Shown: positions 36,225 to 46,316, numbered from the stretch's first letter. The stretch is 64,000 nt of DNA from Dyella sp. 2HG41-7 (GCF_021390675.1 NZ_JAJEJV010000004.1:1054001-1118000); one strand, 5' to 3'. Program-made: numbers and translations. Notes: generated by a model not told the origin, from the letters alone.

Positions 36225-37916
36225 TCATGGCGTCGCCGATTGCGGGGGAACGGCGGCCTTCGTCTTCGTGCCGCTAAGGATTTCTTCCATCATCAAATAC
36301 ACGCCATTGGTCCAGCCGAAACCAATCACGTTCGTGGTGTAGCCCGCGATGATTTTTACGTCCGCATTGCCGCTCGCCATGTTGTACTTCTCGCGAATGG
36401 TGCCGTCCGCGGCAAGACTGCGATCGATCGTGGCGCTGAACTTACCAGCGATGCGATGCGCATCGTCGTGGAAGCCATAGGCATCGAGACCGGCCACCGC
36501 AAGCCAATTGGTGGGCGCCCAACCGAACGGATTGTCCCATTGCGCGCCGCTGGGACGATCATCCATCGTCAATCCGCCTTGCAGTTCGAAAATGGAAAGC
36601 TTGCTGCGTACTGCCGCGGCTTGCTGCGGCGAGGCCGCACCGGCCCATAGCGGATAGAACGTCGTGAGGTACGGCAAGTTAGATGGCTTGCCCGCGACGA
36701 AATCGTAATCGCGGTACATGCCGTCGTCGGCGCGCCACAAATATTTGTCCATCGCTTCCTTGCGCGCGGCGGCAGCCTGCGCCCAGCGCGTGGCGTCGGC
36801 GGTTTTGCCGAGTTGTTGGGCGAAGTCGTGCAAATCCAGTTCGTAGCGATAGAGCAGGCTGTTCAAGCTCACATCGGCGTAGTGATGCGTCGATCCCGCG
36901 AACGGGCCGTAATGGAAATTGGTATCGAAGCCCGACTCGCGCATCGCGCGATCGCCGTGGTAGTAGTCGGCGGTCAGGCGATATCCACCGAACCAATCGT
37001 CTGCGCACACCTTGGATGCGCGAACGTCGCAGCTCTCCGTTTTCAGGCGCTCCGCTTCGGCATCGTTGGGATGTTCGGTCGCCTTGATCAGATAACCGGG
37101 ATTGTCCGTGGAATGCGCGATCAACCATTTGATCACACCACGGTAGTAACTGCTGGTTTGGGCTTCCAGCACCGGGCCGTTACCGAAATCGTAATAGCGC
37201 GCCAGGCCGGTGTTGCCGGCCTGGTGTTCCGGGCGCGTCCAGATGTCGTGATTGCGCACGGCGAGCGGGTACGCTTTTTCGAGCCATGCGCGCTTCTCGT
37301 CCGCATTGTGGAAGCCAGCTGGATCGTTGAGCACCGCCACCATCATCTGCGTCAGAAACGGCGGTTGCGAACGGCTGAGGTAATACGTGCGATTCGCGTT
37401 GAGCACGCCGCCGTAGTACTGCACTTCAAACAGTGCGTTGTCGACCATATCGCGCGCAAGCTCGATGCGGTGATCGGCCACCAATCCCAGCAAGATGAAA
37501 TAACTGTCCCAACCGTACATCTCGTTGAAGAACCCGCCGGGCACGACGTACGGATGCGGTAAATACAAAAGCCCCTGCACCGGAAGTTTGGTCGCGTCGA
37601 TATCGCCCAGTTGCTCGACCGTGTGCGGCAAGGTATGCAAGTCGATATTGCATCGCTTCTGCACTTGCGCGAGATCGGCGGGTGGCGTGAATTGCGCCGG
37701 CACGTAGAGTACGGGACGCGTTTTAATTTTAGGATCGGTCAGCGACGCGCAATTGTCCTGAGAACGCGTGAGCGTGCTCCAGGCTTTGTCGATATAGGCG
37801 CGAGTCTTGACGGGATCGGGCTGAGCCGCCGAGGCAGTTGCAACTAGGGTAGTGGAAAGCAGCAGTGCCAAGAATTTTGTTTTTGAAAGATCGAATGTAC
37901 GGCGTTGTGTCTTCAT
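36225..37916 (-). CDS. treA: Periplasmic alpha,alpha-trehalase (GH37)
   Basis: Trehalase splits trehalose into two glucose units. It has 563 residues from ATG 37916 (MKTQRRTFDL), spaced properly from GGGGA; the ATG six bases earlier is too close. A signal peptide ends near ATASA. Both GH37 signatures are present: PGGFFNEMYGWDSYF (near residue 130) and QWDNPFGWAPTNW (near 457). The active-site residues appear complete. It is encoded with a second periplasmic glucoside hydrolase, TonB receptor and transporter. Confidence 0.93.
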   Translation of the reverse strand: MKTQRRTFDLSKTKFLALLLSTTLVATASAAQPDPVKTRAYIDKAWSTLTRSQDNCASLTDPKIKTRPVLYVPAQFTPPADLAQVQKRCNIDLHTLPHTVEQLGDIDATKLPVQGLLYLPHPYVVPGGFFNEMYGWDSYFILLGLVADHRIELARDMVDNALFEVQYYGGVLNANRTYYLSRSQPPFLTQMMVAVLNDPAGFHNADEKRAWLEKAYPLAVRNHDIWTRPEHQAGNTGLARYYDFGNGPVLEAQTSSYYRGVIKWLIAHSTDNPGYLIKATEHPNDAEAERLKTESCDVRASKVCADDWFGGYRLTADYYHGDRAMRESGFDTNFHYGPFAGSTHHYADVSLNSLLYRYELDLHDFAQQLGKTADATRWAQAAAARKEAMDKYLWRADDGMYRDYDFVAGKPSNLPYLTTFYPLWAGAASPQQAAAVRSKLSIFELQGGLTMDDRPSGAQWDNPFGWAPTNWLAVAGLDAYGFHDDAHRIAGKFSATIDRSLAADGTIREKYNMASGNADVKIIAGYTTNVIGFGWTNGVYLMMEEILSGTKTKAAVPPQSATP

Positions 37917-38009
37917 ACCCATTCCCCATCCGAGGCGAACGGCGGCCGTGCCGGCAGCCCTACGCGTGTTTGCATCAGAGATCGTGGCAGGTGAGTGTTG
38001 CGTGTCCGC

Positions 38010-38042
38010 GGATATCGCGTGTTAGCGCGATATCCATTTTTT
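38010..38042 (+). terminator. Strong hairpin with T-tract in the gap before treA
   Basis: GGATATCGCG (38010-38019) pairs perfectly with CGCGATATCC (38026-38035), loop TGTTAG, then ATTTTTT. It has the form of an intrinsic terminator for rightward transcription, although the genes on both sides run leftward. The arms also contain GATATCGCG, related to the GATATCGATATC palindrome at 49494, so an operator is an alternative. The rest of the 222-base gap shows nothing clear. Confidence 0.5.
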
Positions 38043-38138
38043 GGGGCGAAACGTGATGTGTCTGAGCGCCTGGCGCTTCCGACCCGCGAGCGCTTATGTC
38101 GACTGGCGCCGAGCAGACGAGCGTCGTGCTCCGCTTCA

Positions 38139-39959
38139 TCATGTCGAGTTTCTCGGCACGACATCGAACGCCACCGTAAGTCGTGTCTTGTCGCTGTGGA
38201 ACGGCACGGTGCCATGCCAGAAATACGAGGGGAACAAGACGAGCTTGCCCGCTTCGGGTCGGACAATATGCTGCGTGCGTAACAGAGGCGTCGTCATGAT
38301 GCTGGGCTGTCCGAACGCCAGACATCCATCCGGTGTGGAGGCGTTGTCCATGCTGTCGGGAAGATCCACGTAGAACGCGGAAGAAATCCATCCTCGCGGA
38401 TGCACGTGATTGTTGTGATAGCCCGCGTTGCGTAGCCGTACCGACCAACCGCCGTTGTAGCGATACGTCCCGCGATTGCGACGGCGCAATGGATCGGAGC
38501 CGTTGCCGATATGTGCGAGATACGCCTGGATCGGTTCGTCGAACGCGCGAAACAGCGCCTGGATGACCGGGTCCGCTTGACGCGTCAGATCGCCGGTGGT
38601 TTCAGTGCCGTGTCGTAATGATTGGTGCAGCAGCGGATGACCGTGCGGATTGTGAAGGCGTTCCAGACTGCGCTTGAGGTCGTCGAGGAATTGCGGCAGA
38701 TCCGACCATGGTGGCGGCGCTTGCAAGGTTTGCGCGCGAATCAACGTCGAATAATCGCAAAGCTCGTCGTAGCGTTCGTCGCCGAGCAAACGCCATGCGG
38801 TGGTTTGCAGTGCGATCAGGTATTGATCGTCCGGGTTGTTGGCGAGCAGCGTTTCGCAGTGATGCAGTGCTTGTTGCGCATCGCCGGTACCGAGCAGCGC
38901 GGCCGCCAACACGTTTTGCGCGGCGGCAGAAGAGGGCGATTGCCGTAAAGCGCGTTCCGCCAAGGTCAGCGCGGCGGCCGGATGGAATTCCAGCGCAGCC
39001 AATCCAGCGCGCACCAATAATGTCGGTGAAGCATGTTCATGCGCCGCCGACGCCGCCAGACAGAGGTAAGCGCCGCGCGCATCGCCCGCGCCTTGCAGGA
39101 CGGCCGCTTTCGCCGCAAGCAAGGCTTCATCGCCCTGGAATATTTGCAACGCAAGATCGAGCGCCGCGGTAGTTTCTGCGGTATCGCCGGTGCGAATCCA
39201 CACCAATCGCGCGAGATGATCGTGCGCTTCGACATGGCGCGGCTCCTGTCGCACGCAATCGCGCAATGCCGCTTCGGCGGATTCGAGCTTGCCCAGTGCG
39301 ATCAGGCTGTTCGCGTGCGTGAAATAGACGGCCGCGGTCCGATGCCCGAGTGCGAGCGCGTGGTGGGTCGCGAGTTCGGCTTCGGCATGTCTGGATGCCG
39401 TGGCCAGCGCCATCGCCAGCGCGTGCGCGGCTGCAGGATCGTTGGGAGACGCTTCCACGCGCTGGGTATAAAACGCGACGGCTTCGTCCTGTCGACCGAG
39501 CGCGGCGAGCGCTGCGATATGTTGCGAGATCAACTCGGCCGAGAGTTGCCCTGCGTTGCACAGCGGCGCAAGCACGGCCAGCGCCTCCGTCGGGCGCTGC
39601 TGATCGTTGTAATGGCGTGCGAGCAAGAGCGCCGCGTGCGGCAAGCGCGGGGCGACACGTTGCAGCAGCGGTATCGCTTCGTCCGTGCGGCCGCGGTTCA
39701 ACAGTAATTCGCCGAGCGAAACCCAGGTCGGCGCCCAGCCTGGATCGACGGTCATGGCTTTGCGCAGCAGCGCCTCCGCGCCATCGATATCGCCTTGCGT
39801 CTGGCGAATGCCGCCGAGCAGGCGCATCGCTTCGGCGTAGTCGGGATAGTGTTCGACGATGGACTGCAATTGCCCGTGCGCGCCGCGAAGATCCCCCGCC
39901 TGCAGCAGCTTGCCGACCTGCTGCATAGATGCGAGAAGCGCGGGCGCGAGTGAGGACAT
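38139..39959 (-). CDS. TPR-repeat protein with C-terminal 2OG-Fe(II) oxygenase domain
   Basis: It has 606 residues from ATG 39959 (MSSLAPALLASM). The first 380 residues are about ten tetratricopeptide-like repeats (for example YAEAMRLLGGIRQTQGDIDG). The C-terminal 200 residues resemble putative 2-oxoglutarate/Fe(II) dioxygenases: candidate metal histidines in NNHVHPRGWISS and FPSYFWHGTVPF, followed by KTRLTVAFDV, where the Arg could bind 2-oxoglutarate. There is no signal peptide, so it should be cytoplasmic. It begins 5 bases after the GH65 stop and is thus part of the sugar operon. Its substrate, possibly a protein, is unknown. Confidence 0.82.
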   Translation of the reverse strand: MSSLAPALLASMQQVGKLLQAGDLRGAHGQLQSIVEHYPDYAEAMRLLGGIRQTQGDIDGAEALLRKAMTVDPGWAPTWVSLGELLLNRGRTDEAIPLLQRVAPRLPHAALLLARHYNDQQRPTEALAVLAPLCNAGQLSAELISQHIAALAALGRQDEAVAFYTQRVEASPNDPAAAHALAMALATASRHAEAELATHHALALGHRTAAVYFTHANSLIALGKLESAEAALRDCVRQEPRHVEAHDHLARLVWIRTGDTAETTAALDLALQIFQGDEALLAAKAAVLQGAGDARGAYLCLAASAAHEHASPTLLVRAGLAALEFHPAAALTLAERALRQSPSSAAAQNVLAAALLGTGDAQQALHHCETLLANNPDDQYLIALQTTAWRLLGDERYDELCDYSTLIRAQTLQAPPPWSDLPQFLDDLKRSLERLHNPHGHPLLHQSLRHGTETTGDLTRQADPVIQALFRAFDEPIQAYLAHIGNGSDPLRRRNRGTYRYNGGWSVRLRNAGYHNNHVHPRGWISSAFYVDLPDSMDNASTPDGCLAFGQPSIMTTPLLRTQHIVRPEAGKLVLFPSYFWHGTVPFHSDKTRLTVAFDVVPRNST

Positions 39960-39964
39960 GGGTG

Positions 39965-42211
39965 TCACAATGCCCTGCGGACCAGCTCCGCCTTGTCTTG
40001 GGCATTGCGCTTGATGGTGATGTCGTATTGCTTGCCCTGGAAGCTGACGCGCTTGAGCGTCAGCGCGTTCCAATGCAACGGCAGCACGGGGGCATATTCC
40101 GCGTCCAATCCTTTGTCGTCGATACGCAAACCGGTCAGTCCGTAAATCATGCTTTGCAGAAAGCCGGACGACGTGGCGAGGATGTAGCCCGCATTGTTCG
40201 CCACGGTTTCCGTGCGTACATTAAAAGGCGGCTTGAGGAATCCGACCAGGTTGCGCTGAATCCAATCGCCGGCCGATTTAGCATCGCCCAGTTCCGACGC
40301 GCCGACGGCGAGCATAACCATCATCATTTCGTTCGGATCGTCGCCGTGAACTTTCAGTTCGTGCAGCTGGAAGTCGAAGTCGTTACGACGCACAGCTTCC
40401 GACATCGGCAGATCGAGATTCGGATACATCAGCCACGCCAGCGACGAGCCCATCCAGGTGATCTTGTCGTGCGGCACGGATTGGTCGAAGTCCAGATGGC
40501 GCTGTTCTTTTTCCAGGAACGGGATGTACATCTTCGACGCGATCGTCGCCCATTGCGGGTCGGCAGGCTCGCCGACTTTCTTCGCCGCTTCGATGGCGAT
40601 TTGCAGCGCCTTGCGTGCAGCCGCGTTGGTGAACGAATCGTTCGGCACGTCGTCGTACGCTTCGTCGGGCGACGTCACGTGCATGATCTCGTAGCGATCT
40701 TCCGCCTTGTTATAGGTGACGCGACTGGCCCAGAACTCGGCGATCTCGCGAATCACCGGCCAGCCGTATTGCTTGAGCCACGCATCGTCGCCGCTGGCCA
40801 GGTAGTACTGCCATTGTGCGATGGCGATATCGGCGTTGACGTGGATCTCGCGGAATACGCCGTATGCGAAATGCGGTGTGTTGTCGACGCCGGTTTGCGG
40901 ATCGGATTCCCATGGATACATCGTGCCCTTCGCGCCGTACTGGATCGCGCGTTCGCGTGCGGGCTGCATGGTGCGATTGCGGAACATCACGATCGGCTTG
41001 GCGCGTTCCGGATGCAGCAACAACAGCGCGGGGAAGACCCATGAATCGCTGTCCCAAAACGCGTGACCGGCGTAATTGGGCGTCAGCGCGCAAGCGCCCA
41101 TCGGCCACGCGGTGCCGACGGTCGTATTGGAGAGCAGATAATAGAGATCGGAGTGCACGGCTTTTTGCACCTGCGGGTCGCCGTCCACCACGATGTCCGA
41201 CTTCCACAGCTCATGCCATGCAGTTTGATGCTTGGCGAGCAGCGCATCGAAACCGCTTTCGCGCGCTTGCTTAGCGAGCGCGACATCCGATTGCGCATCG
41301 CCGCCCCAATCCTGGCGCGATGCGGCGAGGTATTTGGTGAAGGTGTATGTGGTTCCCTTGGCGACTTTCGCGGTGACGTGCAGCGAGAGCAGGTTGGAGG
41401 TTTTGTCCAGCTTCACGTTTTGGATCGTCAGATTCTTCGGCAGTGCGACGGCCGCTGCCTCGGCCATGCTCAAGCCTTCTTTGGCGCGGCCATCGAGCCA
41501 TAATGTCAGCGTTTTCGTATCGCCATCGCTCGACGTGACTTCGGTGTAACCGGGATACCAGACCGCTGCGCGGTCGGGTGTGGGGACCGGTTTGTTGTCG
41601 AGATTCTGTCCGCTCGCAATCACGGCCGAAATCATTTCGTCGCCCGTCATGCTGCCGATGGGGAAGCGCGGCTGATGTTCCGTCCACAGGCGGATGGGAA
41701 AGGTGAGTTCCACGCTGCCGTCGAACTGCGGCGTTATGGAAATTTGCGTGGCCGCAAGATGCGTATCCGCCTGGCTGACGAAGGTGATCACCTTCACATC
41801 GGTCGACTTGTTGGCGTAATCGAAGCGATAGCGCGTGGTGAGCGTGCCGTCGTGCATGTCGAGCGTCTGCGCGTAGTCGGCGAAAATTTTCTTGTCCAGA
41901 CGCGTGGAATTGATCCAGCCGCCGCCGGGGTTGTAGTCGATCTCGCTCCAGCCGGGAATCGCGGCGGGGCGCGACGCATCGCGTTTGTCGTAATCCATAA
42001 ACGCGACCATGTAGGCACGCGCAGGCTCGGTGCCGCGCGGCGAGGTCATCGTCGAGAAATAACCGTTGGCCAGATAGCTCGGGAAATAGCTGCCAAAATT
42101 GTCCGCGGAAGCGGTAAGCAGAAAACTCGGATCCGTCGCCGCGTGCGACGCGGGCGCCACGGCAAAAGCGGCGAGAAACAAACCGGAAAAGCCGAAGCGG
42201 CGAAAACTCAT
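39965..42211 (-). CDS. Periplasmic GH65 alpha-glucoside hydrolase
   Basis: A 748-residue family GH65 protein with a signal peptide (MSFRRFGFSGLFLAAFAVAP, cleavage after SHA). It has an N-terminal beta-sandwich domain and an (alpha/alpha)6 barrel with HAFWDSDSWVFPALLLLHPE and the catalytic-acid motif TSPDEAYDDVPNDSFTN (Glu near 515). A periplasmic location, where free phosphate and export of sugar phosphates make phosphorolysis unlikely, suggests a hydrolase such as acid trehalase or kojibiose hydrolase. It lies between the MFS transporter and the TPR-oxygenase. The exact substrate is not determined. Confidence 0.87.
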   Translation of the reverse strand: MSFRRFGFSGLFLAAFAVAPASHAATDPSFLLTASADNFGSYFPSYLANGYFSTMTSPRGTEPARAYMVAFMDYDKRDASRPAAIPGWSEIDYNPGGGWINSTRLDKKIFADYAQTLDMHDGTLTTRYRFDYANKSTDVKVITFVSQADTHLAATQISITPQFDGSVELTFPIRLWTEHQPRFPIGSMTGDEMISAVIASGQNLDNKPVPTPDRAAVWYPGYTEVTSSDGDTKTLTLWLDGRAKEGLSMAEAAAVALPKNLTIQNVKLDKTSNLLSLHVTAKVAKGTTYTFTKYLAASRQDWGGDAQSDVALAKQARESGFDALLAKHQTAWHELWKSDIVVDGDPQVQKAVHSDLYYLLSNTTVGTAWPMGACALTPNYAGHAFWDSDSWVFPALLLLHPERAKPIVMFRNRTMQPARERAIQYGAKGTMYPWESDPQTGVDNTPHFAYGVFREIHVNADIAIAQWQYYLASGDDAWLKQYGWPVIREIAEFWASRVTYNKAEDRYEIMHVTSPDEAYDDVPNDSFTNAAARKALQIAIEAAKKVGEPADPQWATIASKMYIPFLEKEQRHLDFDQSVPHDKITWMGSSLAWLMYPNLDLPMSEAVRRNDFDFQLHELKVHGDDPNEMMMVMLAVGASELGDAKSAGDWIQRNLVGFLKPPFNVRTETVANNAGYILATSSGFLQSMIYGLTGLRIDDKGLDAEYAPVLPLHWNALTLKRVSFQGKQYDITIKRNAQDKAELVRRAL

Positions 42212-42255
42212 GGATACTCCATCAGTGAGGCGATACGCGAGATAGATCGGCGCCG

Positions 42256-43518
42256 CTATTTGACGGCGAGGGCGATGGTTGCCGGACCAGCGCCGGCACG
42301 ATCGGTTTCGCGCTTAAAGAAAAACAGCGTAATCAGGATCAACAGCATCGGCAACAGCGAAAAGTAAAACGCGTGAATGCCGTCGAAGCGTGAAAATACG
42401 ATTGCCGTGATACGTGAGCCGAGCGTCCCGCCCAACGCGGAGAAGATCACGATTAAACCCGTCATCGGCGCATGCGAGGGTTTAGGGAGCGAGCTCAGCG
42501 CTACGGAGTTGATCACCGGATAAATCGGCGCCATCAATAAGCCGATTAAAGGAATCAGATACGCCGCCACCGGCGCGTTCAACCAGCCGATATCGGCGCG
42601 CTCTACCACTCCTTGCGCGAGTGGCAAAGTCAGCGTCACCAGCAATCCCATGCCGAGCACGCAAATATTCAACAGTGCGTACCAGCGCATGCGACGCAGC
42701 AACTGTCCGGCGACGATGCGACCCACTGCCGAGGCGCCGGCGAGAATAGTCGCCAGCTGGATGCTCATCGCATTGGGCAGCTTGAGGATCTCGTTGTTGA
42801 ACGTCGGCAGCCACGTGCTAAAGCTTTGCTCGATTAGCACGTACAAAAAAGCGGAAGCGAGAAACACGTAAACCAGCGGCCGCAAAAACAGGTGAAGCAT
42901 TTCCAGCAACGACCCGCGCATGGTTTTGGTTTCTTCCGTGTGCGCGGCCGATTCGTCCATGCGCGATGTGGCGAGCAACGCGATCACCAGCACGCACAGT
43001 ACCGCCAGCACCCAATAAACATTCAGCCACGACGCATTGCCAGGCTTCGTGCGATCGACGAAGGCGCTGAACAGCCACCCTGCCGCAAGCACGCCGATCA
43101 TAAACAAGCCTTCGATGGTGTTAGTGAGCCGGCCGTGTTCGCTACGGTCGTCGGTCAGGAGTCCAATCGAGGAATACACCGCCACCTTGGTAAGCGCGAA
43201 CGACACGCCGACGCAGGTGAACAACAGCTCCGTTGTGCGGAAGCTGGGATACAACGGCATCAGCACGCATGCGCAGGCAACGATGCCCAACGCGATCATC
43301 ATCGCGCGCCGATAGCCAAGCAGGGGAAGAAACGAAGCGACAAGAAACGACGTAATCGCAATGGGCAGATCTTTGAACAGCTCCAGCAGGCTCGCCTGCG
43401 GCTTATCGACGCCGAAGGTGTAGATCGATTGCAAGATGACCGTACCCACGCTGTTGAGCAAAATCGCAAAGACCATATAGATCAGAGCGAGCGCGGCGAT
43501 CATGCGGAATCGGTTCAT
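42256..43518 (-). CDS. MFS sugar transporter of the glucobiose island
   Basis: A 420-residue inner-membrane protein with about 12 helices of the major facilitator superfamily (MNRFRMIAALALIYMVFAIL onward). Charged loop signatures such as GYRRAMMIALG and the polar cytosolic loop DESAAHTEETKTM in the middle are typical. Located between the TonB receptor and the periplasmic GH65 gene, it is the likely importer of an intact disaccharide or of glucose released in the periplasm. It shows no close FucP motif, unlike the transporter at 24461. Confidence 0.85.
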   Translation of the reverse strand: MNRFRMIAALALIYMVFAILLNSVGTVILQSIYTFGVDKPQASLLELFKDLPIAITSFLVASFLPLLGYRRAMMIALGIVACACVLMPLYPSFRTTELLFTCVGVSFALTKVAVYSSIGLLTDDRSEHGRLTNTIEGLFMIGVLAAGWLFSAFVDRTKPGNASWLNVYWVLAVLCVLVIALLATSRMDESAAHTEETKTMRGSLLEMLHLFLRPLVYVFLASAFLYVLIEQSFSTWLPTFNNEILKLPNAMSIQLATILAGASAVGRIVAGQLLRRMRWYALLNICVLGMGLLVTLTLPLAQGVVERADIGWLNAPVAAYLIPLIGLLMAPIYPVINSVALSSLPKPSHAPMTGLIVIFSALGGTLGSRITAIVFSRFDGIHAFYFSLLPMLLILITLFFFKRETDRAGAGPATIALAVK

Positions 43519-43719
43519 GGCGACCTGCCTGGTGACACATTGCGTGGTGAAACAAACCCCCTCGCCGAACGCAGCCGCCGAAGCCGTGCGGGTTCATAAA
43601 CCCGCCGCGACAGTGACTGACGAACGAACTCTACAACGTGTTATGGGCGGAAAGTCCATGGCCGGATGGTGCGTCCGGCCATGGGTGCCCAAAGGAGGGG
43701 AGGGCGTCTAACAAATCGG

Positions 43720-43745
43720 CCCCTCTCCCTGGCAGGGGAGAGGGG
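43720..43745. terminator. Hairpin downstream of the TonB receptor gene
   Basis: CCCCTCTCCC (43720-43729) pairs with GGGAGAGGGG (43736-43745), 10 bases before the receptor stop on the leftward strand. Strong stem but poor T-tract in either direction; it may attenuate read-through into the transporter gene. The rest of the 236-base gap shows no gene. Confidence 0.45.
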
Positions 43746-43754
43746 AAAAGCACA

Positions 43755-46316
43755 TCAGAAGTTGTACTTCACCTGCCCGTTCACCTCGCGGCCCTCGATC
43801 GAGCGGGCCAGGATCACGCCGTTGGAACTGGCGAAGCCGAACAGACGCGCATTGCCTTCCGTGATGCCGATCTGATTGGTCAGGTTGGTGCCTTGCACGC
43901 CCACCACCCAATGTTGACCCACATTGGCTGTCACGCCGAAGGCCAGATCGTAGTAGTTGCCGAGCGGCTGCTGCTGGATCAGATCGCCGTAACGATTGCC
44001 GACGTATTCGTAGGTGATCCACGCTTTCACGCTACCCCAGGAAGTGGGAATGGTGTACGACGGCGTCAGACGGAACTGGAACTTCGGCTGACGTTGCAAC
44101 TGCATGCCGTTGATGCTGGAGCATGCGTTGGCGCCGGCCTGCGTCGTGTAGGTGATGCAACCGATGTAACGGTAGTAATGGCCGTCCATATAGTCGCCCG
44201 AGAACGTAACCGCGGCATTTTCGAACGGCTTGACTGTGGTGATGAAATCCACGCCCTTGGACTGCGATCCGTACACATACGTGTTCTGACCGGTATCGGT
44301 GGTGATGGTGTACGGCACGTTGTAGAACAAGCGGCGATACGCGCTGACGTCGGCGTAGATCCAATCGGCCTGATACTTGAAGCCGATTTCGTAGTTCTTG
44401 ATCTTTTGCACCGGCGTAGTCGGCAAGCCGCGCAGATCGTCGAAGTCCGGGAAGTGCACGCCCAGGTTTGCGCGCACGTAGGCGCTCATGCTCGGGTTGA
44501 ACTCGTAGTTGGCGCCCAGCGTCCAGGACTTCTCCGTCTTGGAGAAATTGATGTACTGATTGCCGGGTGCGAAGTATTGCGAGCTGTTGTTGTAGAGCGT
44601 GTACGGGTTGTCGTCCAGGTCACCCTTGGCCGTGTTGGCGATAGCGCCGTTGGCGTTCTGATGCTCCACACGGATGCCGCCGTCGATCAGCCAATTGTCG
44701 ATCTTCCACGAATCGGTCAAGAAGAACGCCGAGTTGAAACCGTGCCAACGTTCTTTGATGGCCGCTGCGGAAACGGCGCTGACGAAGCCTTGCGGGTCGG
44801 TGAGATCCCACGTGTTTACGCCATTGGTGAGCGACACCACGATCGGGTTCGGATTGTTGACGGCTTGCAACAACATGTTGTTGCCGAGGAACCACGTGTC
44901 ATGGTCCTGATAGACGGCCGTGTAGTTGCCCAGCGTCAACGTATTGCCTTCGAACAACTCCTTACTGACGTGGAACTCGTTGCTCGCCGCTTCGAGATTC
45001 TTGCGCACCCACCACAGACCTTGCTGCGTGACGTTCTGGCCCAAACTGGCCGACTGACCATTCGTATACGTAGCGTTGGCGACGAGGCCGGCCGGAAGAC
45101 CGTCGGCCGTTTCCTGGCTCGCGATGTAGCTACCGAGCGTGGTCGGGTTGTCGCCCGTGCTGAAGAACGAAATGGTGTTCAACTCGCCTGCGGTAAAGCC
45201 CAGTTTGTCGGACATCGACCAGCCATTGCCGAAATCCCAGTCGAAGTTCGCGCCGAACGTGCGGATATCCGCACCGCGGCCCTTTGCGAGATTGGCGTCG
45301 ACGCCGCCAGGCTTGCAGCCAAGGGTGAAGCAAGGCGTGGTCTCGATGAATTCACGCTGGTCGGCCTTGCTGCCGAAGGTGCCGGTGAGCGCATCGAAAT
45401 ACGGATAGTTGGAGAACTGGCCCTTGCTCGGATTGAGGATCGGCGTGTCGGTGACGAACTGGTTGTGATCTTTCAATGCGCGCGCATAGAACATTAGCGA
45501 GCCGTTATCCCAGTCGCGCGTGATCGTCGCGGTAAACTGGCCGCCGTTGTCGGCAGGGAACTGCGGATCGCGCACGCCGTCGGAACGACGCCAGAAGCCA
45601 CCCACGCTGCCATACCAGTTGTTGGCGATCTTGAAGCCAAGGAAACCGTCGAGGCGATACAACCCTTCCGAACCGTAGGTGACGCCGATGTCGCCGGATG
45701 GCGTATCGGTGCCTTCGCGCAGAATGAAGTTGGACGTCACGCCAGGCTGGCCGTTGCCGTACAACACCGACGGACCGCCTTGCACGATTTCGACGCGATC
45801 GATGGTGTCGTCGAGGCGGAACATGGACGATTGATCCATGAACGACAGATTCGACATCGGGTAGATCGGCGTGCCATTGAGCTGGCCCGTGTAGTACGGC
45901 GCGTCGCCGCCGCCCGGGAAGCCGGCGACTTCGATATTGGCGCCGGTCTGACCGCCGGACGATTCGGGATACACACCTGGCGAGGCTTTCAACAGATCGG
46001 CCACGCTCTTGGGGTTGGCTTCTTTGATCTGTTGCGCGGTCATCGAGGTGATCGAGTACGCGGCGTCGATTTTCTTGATACCGCCGAACGTGGCGGTGCC
46101 GGTCACCACCACTTGCTGCAGGGTTGAAGCATTCTTGGCATTGGCGCTCTGCTGTGCACCGGGACTGGCTTTGACGGCGGGCGTCGTCGGTGCCGTAGTC
46201 GCCGGCGTCGTCGTCGTTTGCGTCTGGCTCGTGTCCTGCGCATAGACGGCGCCGGACACAAGCGTGGCCGTAATAGCAGCCGACAACGCTACGCGTGTGA
46301 GTGGCTTGGTCTTCAT
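43755..46316 (-). CDS. TonB-dependent outer-membrane receptor
   Basis: An 853-residue receptor from ATG 46316, with GGGGAGA at proper spacing (a TTG lies one codon upstream). Signal peptide (cleavage after VYA), a Thr/Pro/Ala-rich linker, a TonB-box-like VVVTG, plug domain (SVADLLKASPGVYPE) and a 22-strand-type barrel ending QVKYNF with the terminal Phe needed for BAM insertion. It should import a glucobiose or oligosaccharide for the periplasmic GH37 and GH65 enzymes. No substrate-binding SusD partner is encoded, which fits Proteobacteria. Confidence 0.93.
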   Translation of the reverse strand: MKTKPLTRVALSAAITATLVSGAVYAQDTSQTQTTTTPATTAPTTPAVKASPGAQQSANAKNASTLQQVVVTGTATFGGIKKIDAAYSITSMTAQQIKEANPKSVADLLKASPGVYPESSGGQTGANIEVAGFPGGGDAPYYTGQLNGTPIYPMSNLSFMDQSSMFRLDDTIDRVEIVQGGPSVLYGNGQPGVTSNFILREGTDTPSGDIGVTYGSEGLYRLDGFLGFKIANNWYGSVGGFWRRSDGVRDPQFPADNGGQFTATITRDWDNGSLMFYARALKDHNQFVTDTPILNPSKGQFSNYPYFDALTGTFGSKADQREFIETTPCFTLGCKPGGVDANLAKGRGADIRTFGANFDWDFGNGWSMSDKLGFTAGELNTISFFSTGDNPTTLGSYIASQETADGLPAGLVANATYTNGQSASLGQNVTQQGLWWVRKNLEAASNEFHVSKELFEGNTLTLGNYTAVYQDHDTWFLGNNMLLQAVNNPNPIVVSLTNGVNTWDLTDPQGFVSAVSAAAIKERWHGFNSAFFLTDSWKIDNWLIDGGIRVEHQNANGAIANTAKGDLDDNPYTLYNNSSQYFAPGNQYINFSKTEKSWTLGANYEFNPSMSAYVRANLGVHFPDFDDLRGLPTTPVQKIKNYEIGFKYQADWIYADVSAYRRLFYNVPYTITTDTGQNTYVYGSQSKGVDFITTVKPFENAAVTFSGDYMDGHYYRYIGCITYTTQAGANACSSINGMQLQRQPKFQFRLTPSYTIPTSWGSVKAWITYEYVGNRYGDLIQQQPLGNYYDLAFGVTANVGQHWVVGVQGTNLTNQIGITEGNARLFGFASSNGVILARSIEGREVNGQVKYNF

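Noticed and set aside
43638-45497. 619-codon plus-strand frame opposite the TonB receptor
   Set aside because: Shadow of the receptor codons; no domain, no ribosome site.
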